Translations under genes and position numbers: made by a program
The notes under the pieces: model-generated
Seen by the model: only the letters and a program-made list of their open reading frames with translations
Database searches by the model: none
What the model was told of the DNA's origin: nothing
From: Nitrospinaceae bacterium
Lineage (GTDB): Bacteria; Nitrospinota; Nitrospinia; Nitrospinales; Nitrospinaceae
Direction: 5' to 3'
DNA length: 64,000 bases
Assembly: GCA_029261395.1 (NCBI GenBank)
Contig: JAJDBJ010000029.1
Coordinates: 1 to 64,000 of the forward strand
Shown here: positions 1-8,685 of the stretch, in pieces
How the letters are laid out: every line of letters starts with the position of its first letter
Position numbering within the stretch: position 1 is the stretch's first letter

Positions 1-2684
1 TGGATAATGGATTACAGGTACTACTTGTACATGATCCTGATGTGGATCGACGTGCGGCCGCTTTGTCGGTGGGAGTAGGGCAATTGCACGATCCATGGGA
101 AAAACAAGGATTGGCCCACTATCTGGAGCACATGCTTTTTCTGGGAACGAAAAAATACCCCGAGGTCAGTTCGTTCAAGGATTACCTGAGCGCCAATTCA
201 GGAGCCAGCAACGCTTATACGGGGGCGGATATCACCAATTATTTCCTTCAGGTCAGCCATCATGCCTTTGATGGAGCTCTCGACCGTTTCAGCGGTTTTT
301 TTCGCGAGCCGTTGTTTGCCAAAAAATATGCCGCGCGTGAAGTCAACGCCGTTAATAGCGAGTTTGATAAAAACCGTTTGCAGGACGGCTGGCGGAGCAA
401 TCATTTGATACACCAGATCAGCGAGCAGGGGCATCCGATAAGGAAATTTGGCATCGGCAGTAAAGAAACCCTGGCCGGTGATAATCGCGCCGTTCTTCTG
501 GCGTTCCATAAAAAATATTATGCCGCCTCTAATATGAGACTGGCGATGCTTTCCAATCTCTCGTTGAGTGAACAGGAGCATCTGGCTCGGCAATATTTTG
601 GCGATATCCCCGATCATCCTGTCGAGAAACCTTTCATCGATCCCAATTTTCGTAAACCGCTTAAAGATAAATATCGGCTGATTAAAATTAAAACGATCAG
701 GGATAGCCGTTCGTTGGGACTCGAGTTTCCGACGATACGTCTTCAGGATCACCTGGACAGCAAACCGGCCTCCGTGGTGGCTTCTGTGCTGGGTTATGAA
801 GGCAAAGGTTCTCTGTTGTCCAAGTTGAAAGAGGAAGGTCTGGCGCTGGGTTTGTCCGCCGGGGGCGGGGACAGCCATCCCAACATCTCCACCTTTGACA
901 TAAATATTAGCCTTACTGAGAAGGGTGAGACCGAGTACCAACGGATCATGGAACTGGTGTTCGCTTATATTGAGATGCTTCGCAAATCGGGTTTGAAGGA
1001 GTACACCTTCAAGGAAATTCAGACCATGGCGCAGACCGATTTTGATTGGAAAAGCCCGCAGGAGGGGATGGGCTATGTTGCGGGGCGTGTGGCTCAAATG
1101 CAGAGATACAAATTGGAGGATATTGAGACCCTTCCGTACCTGTTTAAAAAATACGAGCCGGATGCCTATCGGGCTATTCTGGAAACCCTGAAGCCGGAGA
1201 ATATGCTGGTCAGCCTGATGAGCCAGAAGGTGAAAACGGACAAGGTTGAAAAATATTTTGGCACAGAGTATGCCTATCAGGAAGTGGGAGGGGAATCCTT
1301 TCAGAGGCTGGTGAATCCACCCCGGGTCGACGGGATGACCTATCCTGAAAAAAATGATTTCATTCCCTACAATTTAGAGTTGATCGAAAACAAGCCCATA
1401 ACCGTACGGGATGATGAGTACGCAAAAGTCTGGTTCAAGTTTGATGATCGTTTCAAGCAACCCAAGGTTTTTATCCAGTTGTTAATTGAGACGCCCCTTG
1501 TGTACGACACGGTGGAACATCTGGCTCAATCCAAACTCTATGAAGTGGCTCTGCAAGAGGGGCTGAATGAAATCACCTATCCCATTTCATTGGCCGGTTT
1601 GTCCTATAGCATGGCTATTGAAAAACGTGGGATGACCTTGTCGGTCGGCGGTTATTCCGAACGGACGACGGATCTGCTCCGGTTGGTTGCCAAAAACCTG
1701 AGGCAGGTTCGTGTCGATGAGGAAAAATTCCAGAACCTCAAGGAAGCCATCATTCGTAATTTGGAGAATAAGAAGCTGGGGCAATCCTATTCCAGGGCCG
1801 CTTATTACAACCGGCAGTTCTGGATTGCCAAACAATACACTGAAGAGCAATTGATTTCTGCATTGCAGACCTTATCGCTGAATGACATCAAGGAATACGC
1901 GACCCAGCTTTACGAGAGAGTATTTATCCGCGGCGTGATTCATGGCAATTGGAATGCAGATCAGGCTCGCAAGAGTCTTGATCTGATTCTTGAAGAAATG
2001 AAAAGCCAGCCACTGCCGGAAGCGGAGCGGTATCAGGAAGTGGTTAAGGTGTTCGCTCCGGGTGAGAAGATACAGTTTTCCAAACAAATCGCCGACAACA
2101 ACAACTCCATCTTTTATACATTGCAGGTTGGAGAACGCGGTTTTCAATCGCAGGCCCGGGCCTCAATGGTGGCCTCTATTGTTGAAAGTGATTTCTATAC
2201 CCAGATGCGCACCAATCAACAATTGGGATACATCGTCTGGAGTTTTCAGAATCAGGTCGAGGAGCGTCTCTTCTTCAAAATGATTATCCAGTCCGCCGGC
2301 TACGGTCCTTTTGAATTGCAGAAACGGATCGAAGGCTGGATGGAAGCATCGGACAAATTATTCAATGAACTTTCCGATGAGGAATTTGAAAAACATCGCA
2401 AGAGTTTGATTGTTTCCCTGGAGAAAAAAGGCGAAAGCATCGCCGAAGTGGCCGGAGATTTGTATTACTTCGCGGTCGATGAAAAAGGCGACTTCGACTT
2501 TAAAAAGAAACTGGTAAAAGCCATTAAAAATCTCACCAAAGAAGAAGTCGTCAACGCAGGTCTGAGGATTCTACAGGATCCCAAAGTGGCCCGGTCCATT
2601 GTCCTCATGCGCTCCCGTAACAACAAGGACAAGGTTCCGGAAGGCGTCTTGAGCGAAGTACCAGGCCTAAAAAACAAAGGATAA
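1..2684 (+). CDS. M16 (pitrilysin/insulinase) zinc metallopeptidase, 5'-truncated by the window
   Basis: The reading frame is open from base 3, reading DNGLQVLLVHDPDVDRRAA, so the true start lies upstream of the window. A GTG at 42 falls inside conserved N-terminal sequence and is not the start. The inverted zinc motif HYLEH (first His codon at 117) and the downstream Glu in a VNSEFDK context are the M16 catalytic elements. Nearly 900 residues cover the four M16 domains of the single-chain pitrilysin/insulysin type. Family members are periplasmic or secreted and degrade peptides inside a closed chamber. A signal peptide cannot be seen because the N-terminus is missing. It converges with the aldolase gene across a strong terminator. 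The M16 assignment is firm; substrate is unknown. Confidence 0.93.
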   Translation, partial: DNGLQVLLVHDPDVDRRAAALSVGVGQLHDPWEKQGLAHYLEHMLFLGTKKYPEVSSFKDYLSANSGASNAYTGADITNYFLQVSHHAFDGALDRFSGFFREPLFAKKYAAREVNAVNSEFDKNRLQDGWRSNHLIHQISEQGHPIRKFGIGSKETLAGDNRAVLLAFHKKYYAASNMRLAMLSNLSLSEQEHLARQYFGDIPDHPVEKPFIDPNFRKPLKDKYRLIKIKTIRDSRSLGLEFPTIRLQDHLDSKPASVVASVLGYEGKGSLLSKLKEEGLALGLSAGGGDSHPNISTFDINISLTEKGETEYQRIMELVFAYIEMLRKSGLKEYTFKEIQTMAQTDFDWKSPQEGMGYVAGRVAQMQRYKLEDIETLPYLFKKYEPDAYRAILETLKPENMLVSLMSQKVKTDKVEKYFGTEYAYQEVGGESFQRLVNPPRVDGMTYPEKNDFIPYNLELIENKPITVRDDEYAKVWFKFDDRFKQPKVFIQLLIETPLVYDTVEHLAQSKLYEVALQEGLNEITYPISLAGLSYSMAIEKRGMTLSVGGYSERTTDLLRLVAKNLRQVRVDEEKFQNLKEAIIRNLENKKLGQSYSRAAYYNRQFWIAKQYTEEQLISALQTLSLNDIKEYATQLYERVFIRGVIHGNWNADQARKSLDLILEEMKSQPLPEAERYQEVVKVFAPGEKIQFSKQIADNNNSIFYTLQVGERGFQSQARASMVASIVESDFYTQMRTNQQLGYIVWSFQNQVEERLFFKMIIQSAGYGPFELQKRIEGWMEASDKLFNELSDEEFEKHRKSLIVSLEKKGESIAEVAGDLYYFAVDEKGDFDFKKKLVKAIKNLTKEEVVNAGLRILQDPKVARSIVLMRSRNNKDKVPEGVLSEVPGLKNKG

Positions 2685-2742
2685 ATTGTATGGCAGATAG
2701 TTGTTTAGGCTGTGTTATCTAGAATATAGATTAACTATATTA

Positions 2743-2776
2743 AGCCCTCCTTCCTGCAGGAAGGAGGGCTTTTTTT
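2743..2776. terminator. Rho-independent terminator between convergent genes
   Basis: A perfect 12-bp stem, AGCCCTCCTTCC with GGAAGGAGGGCT, closes a TGCA loop and is followed by seven T on the + strand. It ends the peptidase gene. Read from the other strand the tail is only TTAATATA, so termination of the aldolase transcript is possible but weaker. Confidence 0.9.
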
Positions 2777-2787
2777 ATGGATGTTAA

Positions 2788-4185
2788 TCAGCCGTGTTGG
2801 ATTTCGTTTTGGAGGTTGGGAGTGATGGGGTGGGGGGTACCGGCTTCCCGGACATATTTAGTCGTATTTTGAGCGTTCAACTTGTTGAACAGAAAATGGA
2901 ATTCACCTTCCAGTTCTTTCCCGATTTCGGTTTTGACCTGTTCCGGAAGATTCCAGAACTGAGGTCGAAACGGTCCAAATCCCTTTTTGCGTGTTTTGTA
3001 AATGAACTGCTCGTCGGTCATGTCAGGTTTTTTCTCATCGGCGCACGCCTGGCGCAGGTGTGCGTAAATCTCCTGTTTGAAGTCTGCGGGAAAATGTGGA
3101 CTGTCATAAATCATATTCTGGAAATTGGTGGCCAGATGAATTTCCGCCGTTTCCAGTTCCGGGAATTTGTGGAACAGGTCGGAGGGCAGGGTGGAGGCGC
3201 CATGCTGAACTGCTCCGGCGAGATGGTAATCCTCTCGTGAGATGCGGGACAGGTTTTCGAGGGTCTCGAAATCCAGTTGTACTTCCGCCACGGTGCCGTC
3301 GGGCAGAGGGACGCCACCGTGACTGGTCCCCGTCTGGATGGAAATTTTACTGATTCCGGTATAGTTCGGATTGACCTTCGCCAGGTCTTCGTTGAAATTA
3401 TCCATGTAGGCCCGGAGTTCCGCTTCGTTGCTGTTCTCCTTGCCGACTTCCCCGATTTCTCCTCCCACCGAAACGGTAATGCCTACCGGCTCCTTTTCGC
3501 GGACGAATGAGGTCAACTCCACTCCCACTTCAAAATTTAACCGTTGCTGTTCCTTGACGTCTTCCGGATCGAGGGTGACGAGTGTGGAAGTGTCGATATC
3601 GATGTTGTAAAATCCGGCTTGGATGGCCTCGTCGATGAGCGCCTTGAGTCCGTTGACTTCTTTGTCCCGGTCTTCATGATATTTTGCGGCGTTGATCTGG
3701 AAATGGTCGCCTTGGACGAACACCGGTCCCGTAAACTGTTCCTGAATCGCCGCCCCCAGGATAACGGCCATCAATTCGTGTGGCCTTTGGAGGGTGTATC
3801 CGATTTCCGACTTGGCGATCTCAAAAATGAAGGCTCCGCAATCGGTCGCCTTGGCAGTCCGGAAAATGGCGCGGCTCATCTCATAGGGCAATCCGCGGAT
3901 GTTCAGGGCGGGTACCGTGTATCCTTTGTTCTTGCCGTGGCCCCGCGCATGATAGAGGTCCTGGATCGATGCTGGAATGATCCCCAATTCCTGCGCTACG
4001 GATTTGATGATATAGCGGCAATTCCCGCGGATTTCACCGTTGGGGTTCAAAACGGAGTTTTTTACCAGTATGTCTAGTGGGGTACCGCGCAATTTGTCGG
4101 CATTTTCCAAATGAACGGAGCCATTGGACAGGTTCACCATGCTTTTGAGGTGGTGAGTCAGCTCCTCTTTTCCAGAAAATATCAT
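2788..4185 (-). CDS. class II fructose-bisphosphate aldolase, long form
   Basis: Zinc-dependent cleavage of fructose-1,6-bisphosphate to two triose phosphates (or the reverse in gluconeogenesis or carbon fixation), cytosolic. The class II signature QGDHFQ, with catalytic Asp and metal-binding His, lies near residue 158. GGEIGEVG is near 240 and HGGVPLPDG near 290. The product of about 465 residues is longer than the usual 300-360 and has extra N- and C-terminal segments. The start at 4185 was chosen because AGGAGA lies seven bases upstream; an in-frame ATG 69 bases further out has no ribosome site. A tagatose-bisphosphate or related sugar-bisphosphate substrate cannot be excluded. It stands alone, divergent from the stress-protein gene. 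Confidence 0.85.
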   Translation of the reverse strand: MIFSGKEELTHHLKSMVNLSNGSVHLENADKLRGTPLDILVKNSVLNPNGEIRGNCRYIIKSVAQELGIIPASIQDLYHARGHGKNKGYTVPALNIRGLPYEMSRAIFRTAKATDCGAFIFEIAKSEIGYTLQRPHELMAVILGAAIQEQFTGPVFVQGDHFQINAAKYHEDRDKEVNGLKALIDEAIQAGFYNIDIDTSTLVTLDPEDVKEQQRLNFEVGVELTSFVREKEPVGITVSVGGEIGEVGKENSNEAELRAYMDNFNEDLAKVNPNYTGISKISIQTGTSHGGVPLPDGTVAEVQLDFETLENLSRISREDYHLAGAVQHGASTLPSDLFHKFPELETAEIHLATNFQNMIYDSPHFPADFKQEIYAHLRQACADEKKPDMTDEQFIYKTRKKGFGPFRPQFWNLPEQVKTEIGKELEGEFHFLFNKLNAQNTTKYVREAGTPHPITPNLQNEIQHG

Positions 4186-4711
4186 CCAGGTTCTCCTTGT
4201 ATGGCCAAAAGGCTTAAAATTCAATAGGTTCAAGCCACATGGGGCCGCAATCATCGGTAAATTATCGGGCTTTTAAAGTTGATGAGGGGTAGCTGGACAC
4301 GAAGTTATTGTCTCGAATGGTGCGAATTATGTTTGATTCTGTGTATAATGCCCCCTCGTATATTGAGAGGATTATAACTCAATCCAGTTCGAATGAGGAT
4401 GTAAAAATTTATCACGAACGACTCCGGATTGAGGCCATTGAATTCAATTGTTTGCTCAATGCGCAAGCGCCTCTCGGATTGTTTCTGAGGGGTATTTCCC
4501 GGAAGGTTTCGCCACCCGGCAGGGATGGGGAAGGCTTCTGAGAAACAGGGTTTTATATTGACACCCTGTATATTTTTGCTAGAATTCGCAAGCAGTTGAC
4601 ACTGTTGGTTTTTCAAGGCATTACGTCGCATCCAGCAGGGCTGTGTTTGTGGATTTTTCACCTGATAACTAATTCAAATTGAGTTTATAGATTAAGGGAG
4701 AGACTAACCCC
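4186..4711. other. 526-base divergent intergenic region
   Basis: I see no convincing gene here. Two short open frames (4308-4541 + and 4305-4661 -) lack ribosome sites and family resemblance. The right end holds the sigma70-type promoter for the stress-protein gene, leaving a 5' leader of about 120 bases. A second TTGACA occurs at 4595-4600 without a clear -10. The middle has GC-rich segments (4460-4540), but I could not match them to any riboswitch class. Confidence 0.6.
4558..4585 (+). promoter_or_regulatory. sigma70-type promoter of the USP/PCP-reductase gene
   Basis: TTGACA at 4558-4563 and TAGAAT at 4580-4585 are separated by 16 bases, with a full match at -35 and 5 of 6 at -10. Transcription would start near 4592, giving a leader of about 120 bases before the ATG at 4712. 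Confidence 0.7.
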
Positions 4712-6760
4712 ATGTTCAAAAATATTTACATTCCAGTCGATAACTCCGACTACTCGAATGCTTGTGTTGAGTTGGCTTTGGAATTTGCCAAGGGATCGGA
4801 AGACACCACCATTTCGGCCAGTCATGTGTATGCGGCTAAAATGCATGACGTCCGCTTCCGCCAGATGGAAAGCGGTTTGCCTGAAGAATATCAGGACGAG
4901 CAGGAACTCGAAAAGCAGAGAGCAATCCATGACCAGCTCATCACCAAGGGGATGGAGGTTATCACGGATTCCTATCTGGATGTACCGAAGTACAAATGTA
5001 AGGCGAACAACATTCCCTTTGTCGGCAAATCACTGGAAGGACGGAACTGGATCGAGTTGGTCCGGGATATTAAAGAGTCCAATTACGATTTGGTTATCAT
5101 AGGAGCCTTGGGTCTGGGCGCGATTAAAGACAGTCAGATCGGTACCGTGACCGAGCGGGTGATCCGCCGTATTGAGACCGACACTTTGATCGTCAAGCAT
5201 GTGCCCGCCATTCACGAACAGCAATCTTCCAGCGACAAGATCGTCGTTGCGGTGGACGGCAGTGGACAATCATACGGTGGTTTGAAAACCGCCATTGACA
5301 TGGCGAAAGCACTGAACAAGCCTCTCGAAGTGATCTCCACGTTCGATCCTTATTTTCACTATGCCATGTTCAACAGCCTGACCGGTGTGCTCTCCAAAGA
5401 TGCCGCCAAGGTGTTCAAGTTTGAACAGCAGGAAAAACTGCACGAAGACATCATCGACAAGGGTCTTGCCAAAATTTACCAGTCCCATCTCGAAGTCTCC
5501 CGGAAAATGGTGGAAGACGAGGGCATGGAATGTACCATTCGATTGCTGGACGGCAAGGTGTTTGAGAAAGTCCTGCAGTATGCCCGCGAGGAAAATCCTT
5601 ATATGTTGATTCTCGGCCGCATCGGGGTTCACAGTGCACCGGATATGGATATCGGCGGCAACACGGAAAACCTGCTACGCATGGTGCCGTGTAACGTCTT
5701 CCTGTCCAGCCGGGTTTACAAGCCGCCGGTTGATATGCTGGCGGAAGAAAGTATCGACTGGACCGCCGAGGCGAAAGAACGCTTGAAAAGAATCCCCGGT
5801 TTTGTACGCCCCATGGCGACTTCCGCAATTCTGCGCTACGCCTTGGAACGCGGTCATAGCATGATCACCTCCAGTGTTATTACCGAGGCGTGTGAAAAGA
5901 TTCTGCCCGCCGGAGCCATGCAGGCGATGTACGGTATCGGTGACCAGATGCGAGACAAGGTGGCACGAGGCGAAGATCCTCTGGAAGGCATGATTGAGGA
6001 TCGAGGCCGAGCGATGGAACAGAAATTTGCTGAAGAAGTCGCCAAGGTTCAGGAACAAAAGGTTGAGGATCAGAAAACTCTCAAATGTAACGAGTGCGGC
6101 AGTATCGTGGATGAAGATGTTGTTAAGTGCGGTGTCTGTGGTGCCGGAGCCGAGAGTTTGTTCACGATGGACAAATCGGGATTCCAGGCCGACAGCGAAG
6201 AGAAGAGTGATTCCACAACGGTCACTACTTTCGATTCGGTACAGGTGACTTGGACGCAGGATGCGTTGGATTATCTGAACCAGTTCCCCGAAGGTCATAT
6301 TCGGAGACGTGCCCATGCACGGATTGAGAAAAATGCGCGGGTACAGAAAGTCGCTACAATCTCGGTGGCTTTTGCCAAGGATCTGCTCAACGACAGTCAG
6401 GCCGCTGAGTCAAAGCCCGCTAATGGTAATGGCCATGACGCGACTCAAACGCCTACCGAAGGATTCAAGGCTTACGGAGATTTGCTTAAATTCGAAGGTA
6501 AAAATTTCAGCAAAGGCGTTGAAATTGATCCCTCTCAGTATTTCTGGTCGGATGATGCGATTGGCCGAGTTGAGAAAGTACCCAAGGGTTTCATGAGGGA
6601 CAACACCATGGAGCGAGTGTTGGATTACGCTCATTCTCAGAATACCAATAACATCAGTCTGGAATTTTGTGAAAAAGGGATTGAGGAGTCCGTCAAGGTC
6701 ATGAATGAATTGGTCAAAAACGGAGCAACTCTGGAAGATTTTATCCCGCAAAAGAAATAA
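4712..6760 (+). CDS. tandem universal-stress-protein / PCP-reductase-domain fusion with zinc ribbon
   Basis: Residues 1-165 and about 174-335 are two UspA-type domains; the first opens with KNIYIPVDNS and the second with KIVVAVDGSG. From 348 there follow three segments of the small helical PCP_red type (light-independent protochlorophyllide reductase C-terminal domain): one at IDWTAEAKERLKRIPGFVR, a second around W514 and a third around W612. Between the first and second sits a CX2C-X10-CX2C zinc ribbon (Cys 459, 462, 473, 476). No membrane segment or signal is visible, so it is cytosolic. The start has a GGGAGAG site. It is followed by two hairpin terminators, so it is monocistronic. USP domains usually bind ATP/AMP; what the PCP_red modules do outside chlorophyll synthesis is not established, so function is unassigned. 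Confidence 0.88.
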   Translation: MFKNIYIPVDNSDYSNACVELALEFAKGSEDTTISASHVYAAKMHDVRFRQMESGLPEEYQDEQELEKQRAIHDQLITKGMEVITDSYLDVPKYKCKANNIPFVGKSLEGRNWIELVRDIKESNYDLVIIGALGLGAIKDSQIGTVTERVIRRIETDTLIVKHVPAIHEQQSSSDKIVVAVDGSGQSYGGLKTAIDMAKALNKPLEVISTFDPYFHYAMFNSLTGVLSKDAAKVFKFEQQEKLHEDIIDKGLAKIYQSHLEVSRKMVEDEGMECTIRLLDGKVFEKVLQYAREENPYMLILGRIGVHSAPDMDIGGNTENLLRMVPCNVFLSSRVYKPPVDMLAEESIDWTAEAKERLKRIPGFVRPMATSAILRYALERGHSMITSSVITEACEKILPAGAMQAMYGIGDQMRDKVARGEDPLEGMIEDRGRAMEQKFAEEVAKVQEQKVEDQKTLKCNECGSIVDEDVVKCGVCGAGAESLFTMDKSGFQADSEEKSDSTTVTTFDSVQVTWTQDALDYLNQFPEGHIRRRAHARIEKNARVQKVATISVAFAKDLLNDSQAAESKPANGNGHDATQTPTEGFKAYGDLLKFEGKNFSKGVEIDPSQYFWSDDAIGRVEKVPKGFMRDNTMERVLDYAHSQNTNNISLEFCEKGIEESVKVMNELVKNGATLEDFIPQKK

Positions 6761-6778
6761 ATTCGGCAAATGATTTCC

Positions 6779-6799
6779 ATCCAACCCCGGTTGGATTTT
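6779..6799 (+). terminator. first hairpin terminator after the USP fusion gene
   Basis: ATCCAACC (6779-6786) pairs with GGTTGGAT (6789-6796) and is followed by a short T run. It lies 19 bases after the stop codon. The two-base gap means the loop probably opens by one or two pairs. Confidence 0.6.
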
Positions 6800-6834
6800 C
6801 TAAAAGGTCTCCGAATTGCCAACAATTTAAGATT

Positions 6835-6878
6835 AAACCCCTGTTGCGTTGTATCTCTTATGACGAGCAGGGGTTTTT
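6835..6878 (+). terminator. second hairpin terminator before the ABC exporter
   Basis: AAACCCCTG (6835-6843) pairs with CAGGGGTTT (6868-6876) and runs into five T. The 24-base loop is long, but the stem and tail are good. Together with the hairpin at 6779 it isolates the stress gene from the following operon. Confidence 0.6.
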
Positions 6879-6922
6879 CTTTTCCTTTTGATTTCACCTT
6901 CCTAAAAACTCACTCTACGGCT

Positions 6923-6928
6923 TATAAT
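6923..6928 (+). promoter_or_regulatory. -10 box placing the start point at the exporter ATG
   Basis: A perfect TATAAT ends seven bases before the ATG at 6936, and there is no Shine-Dalgarno sequence between them. Normal -10 geometry would start transcription at about the A of the ATG, giving a leaderless mRNA. No good -35 box is visible at 17 bases, so this rests on the -10 alone. Confidence 0.45.
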
Positions 6929-6935
6929 ACTTAGT

Positions 6936-8663
6936 ATGGATTTAAAACTTTATAAACGTCTGCTCCGCAATCTCATCCCCTATAAAGGAAAAGTTATCCT
7001 GGTTCTGGTGACTTCGGTCATCGTGGGTGCTCTTTCCACGTCACCCGTCCCTCTGGTTAAAGAGGCTCTTGACAAGATTTTCGTTGAAAAAGACGCCTTC
7101 ATGCTGAATATTATTCCGCTGGTTCTCATCGTCCTCTATGTCGTCAAAGGGGGGCTTCGGTATTGGCAGAGTTGTATGATTTTCAAGATCGGGTGGGAAT
7201 TGATTGCGAAAACCAGAATGGATATTTTCAGACACATCCATAAACTTCCCTATGGTTTTTTTGAGAAAGATACTACCGGGAAATTAATGTCCCGGGCGGT
7301 GAATGATGTCAATGCCATGCTGTTGACTTTGGCCCGGCAAGTGAAAGATGCTCTGCAAAGCAGTGTTATGTTTCTGGGGTTGGTATGCTGGATTTTTTAT
7401 CTCAAATGGGATTGGGCCCTGATCGCCATTTTTGTAATCCCGTTTGCCTTGATTCCCGTTTCCACTGTGGGGAAAAAACTGCGGCATTTGGGTCGAAGAG
7501 GGCAGGAGATCATTGCCGATATCAACTCCACCCTGTTGGAGTCCTTTACCGGAATCAAAATCGTCCGCGCCTTCGGCCTGGAAAAAATTGAGGAGAAAAA
7601 ACTCGACAAACACAATCAGGCATTTCTCGAAAACATGAAAAAGAATATCAAATATACCGAATTGACCTCACCCTTGATGGAGGTTCTCGGTGTCTTGGGG
7701 GGGTCTGCTGTTCTCTGGTATGGTGGTTCTCAGGTTTTGAGCGGGGAGGTAACCCAAGGGACCTTCTTCGCTTTTATATTGGGAATGTTCATGATGTACG
7801 ATCCCATGCGGATATTATTTAAGACTTACACGGACGTTCAAACCGCTATCGCCGCATCCGAACGTGTTTATTCTCTTCTTGATGAAGAACCGGAAAAAAT
7901 GCGGGAGGGGAAAATGAACCTGACTGGATTTCAGCATCAGATCGAATACAAAAATGTTTCATTTAAATATCCGTCACGGGATGCGATGGTTTTGAAAAAC
8001 ATCAATCTGACGATTAAGAAATCGGATGTTCTTGCGATTGTAGGAATGAGTGGAGCCGGTAAAAGTACTCTGGCGGATCTTCTGTTTAAGTTTTTTATCG
8101 TAACAGAAGGCGAAATTCTGATCGACGGTGATAACATCAATGATTTGAACAGTCATTCCCTGAGAAGCAATATTGCTTTGGTCACCCAGGAAACATTTTT
8201 ATTCAATGATACCATTTTGGCCAATATCCAGTTTGGCCGTCCTGACGCCACCCGAGAAGAAGTTTTGGAAGCCGCTAAAGCGGCTCATGTGGATATTTTT
8301 GTCCGACAGTTGGATGATAACTACGACACCGTTATTGGCGAGCGGGGGGTCATGCTTTCCGGCGGACAACGGCAGAGAATCGCCATTGCTCGTGCCATTT
8401 TGAGAAACGCGCCGATTCTGGTGCTCGACGAGGCGACCTCTGCCCTGGACTCGGAATCCGAAAAACTGGTTCAGGATGCTCTGCACCGCCTCATGGAACA
8501 TCGCACGACATTCGTCATTGCCCACCGGTTGTCCACCATTAAAACCGCGGATCGTATCATTGTCATGGAGCAGGGAGAAATCATCGGTTCCGGTGTTCAC
8601 GACGAATTGATGGTCGATTGCCCACAATACCAGAAATATTATGAGATGCAGGTCATGGGTTAA
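6936..8663 (+). CDS. MsbA-type ABC exporter (lipid A/lipid flippase family)
   Basis: A half-transporter of 575 residues with an N-terminal six-helix ABC_membrane domain (about 10-310) and a C-terminal nucleotide-binding domain. The Walker A is GMSGAGKST, the signature LSGGQRQR, and the Walker B VLDEATSALD, followed by a switch His in IAHRLS. Length and order match MsbA, the inner-membrane flippase that moves lipid A core to the periplasmic face as a homodimer. Neighbours do not include lpxK or waaA, so a multidrug or other lipid exporter of the same fold is possible. It is the first gene of a run continuing into oleA after 22 bases, which may hint at export of an ole-derived lipid, though this is only contextual. 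Confidence 0.82.
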   Translation: MDLKLYKRLLRNLIPYKGKVILVLVTSVIVGALSTSPVPLVKEALDKIFVEKDAFMLNIIPLVLIVLYVVKGGLRYWQSCMIFKIGWELIAKTRMDIFRHIHKLPYGFFEKDTTGKLMSRAVNDVNAMLLTLARQVKDALQSSVMFLGLVCWIFYLKWDWALIAIFVIPFALIPVSTVGKKLRHLGRRGQEIIADINSTLLESFTGIKIVRAFGLEKIEEKKLDKHNQAFLENMKKNIKYTELTSPLMEVLGVLGGSAVLWYGGSQVLSGEVTQGTFFAFILGMFMMYDPMRILFKTYTDVQTAIAASERVYSLLDEEPEKMREGKMNLTGFQHQIEYKNVSFKYPSRDAMVLKNINLTIKKSDVLAIVGMSGAGKSTLADLLFKFFIVTEGEILIDGDNINDLNSHSLRSNIALVTQETFLFNDTILANIQFGRPDATREEVLEAAKAAHVDIFVRQLDDNYDTVIGERGVMLSGGQRQRIAIARAILRNAPILVLDEATSALDSESEKLVQDALHRLMEHRTTFVIAHRLSTIKTADRIIVMEQGEIIGSGVHDELMVDCPQYQKYYEMQVMG

Positions 8664-8685
8664 GTTCCTTTTCTCACACTAATTT

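Noticed and set aside
198-1097. Long - strand open frame opposite the M16 peptidase
   Set aside because: The + strand encodes clear M16 motifs through the same bases; the - frame has no family resemblance.
4440-4560. Riboswitch-like GC-rich segment before the USP fusion gene
   Set aside because: No match to cobalamin, glycine, c-di-GMP or fluoride cores, and it lies upstream of the predicted transcription start.
4305-4661. Open frames on both strands in the aldolase/stress-protein gap
   Set aside because: No ribosome sites, no recognisable motifs, and they overlap the promoter region.
5675-6316. 213-codon - strand frame inside the USP fusion gene
   Set aside because: It mirrors a well-supported + gene and shows no domain.
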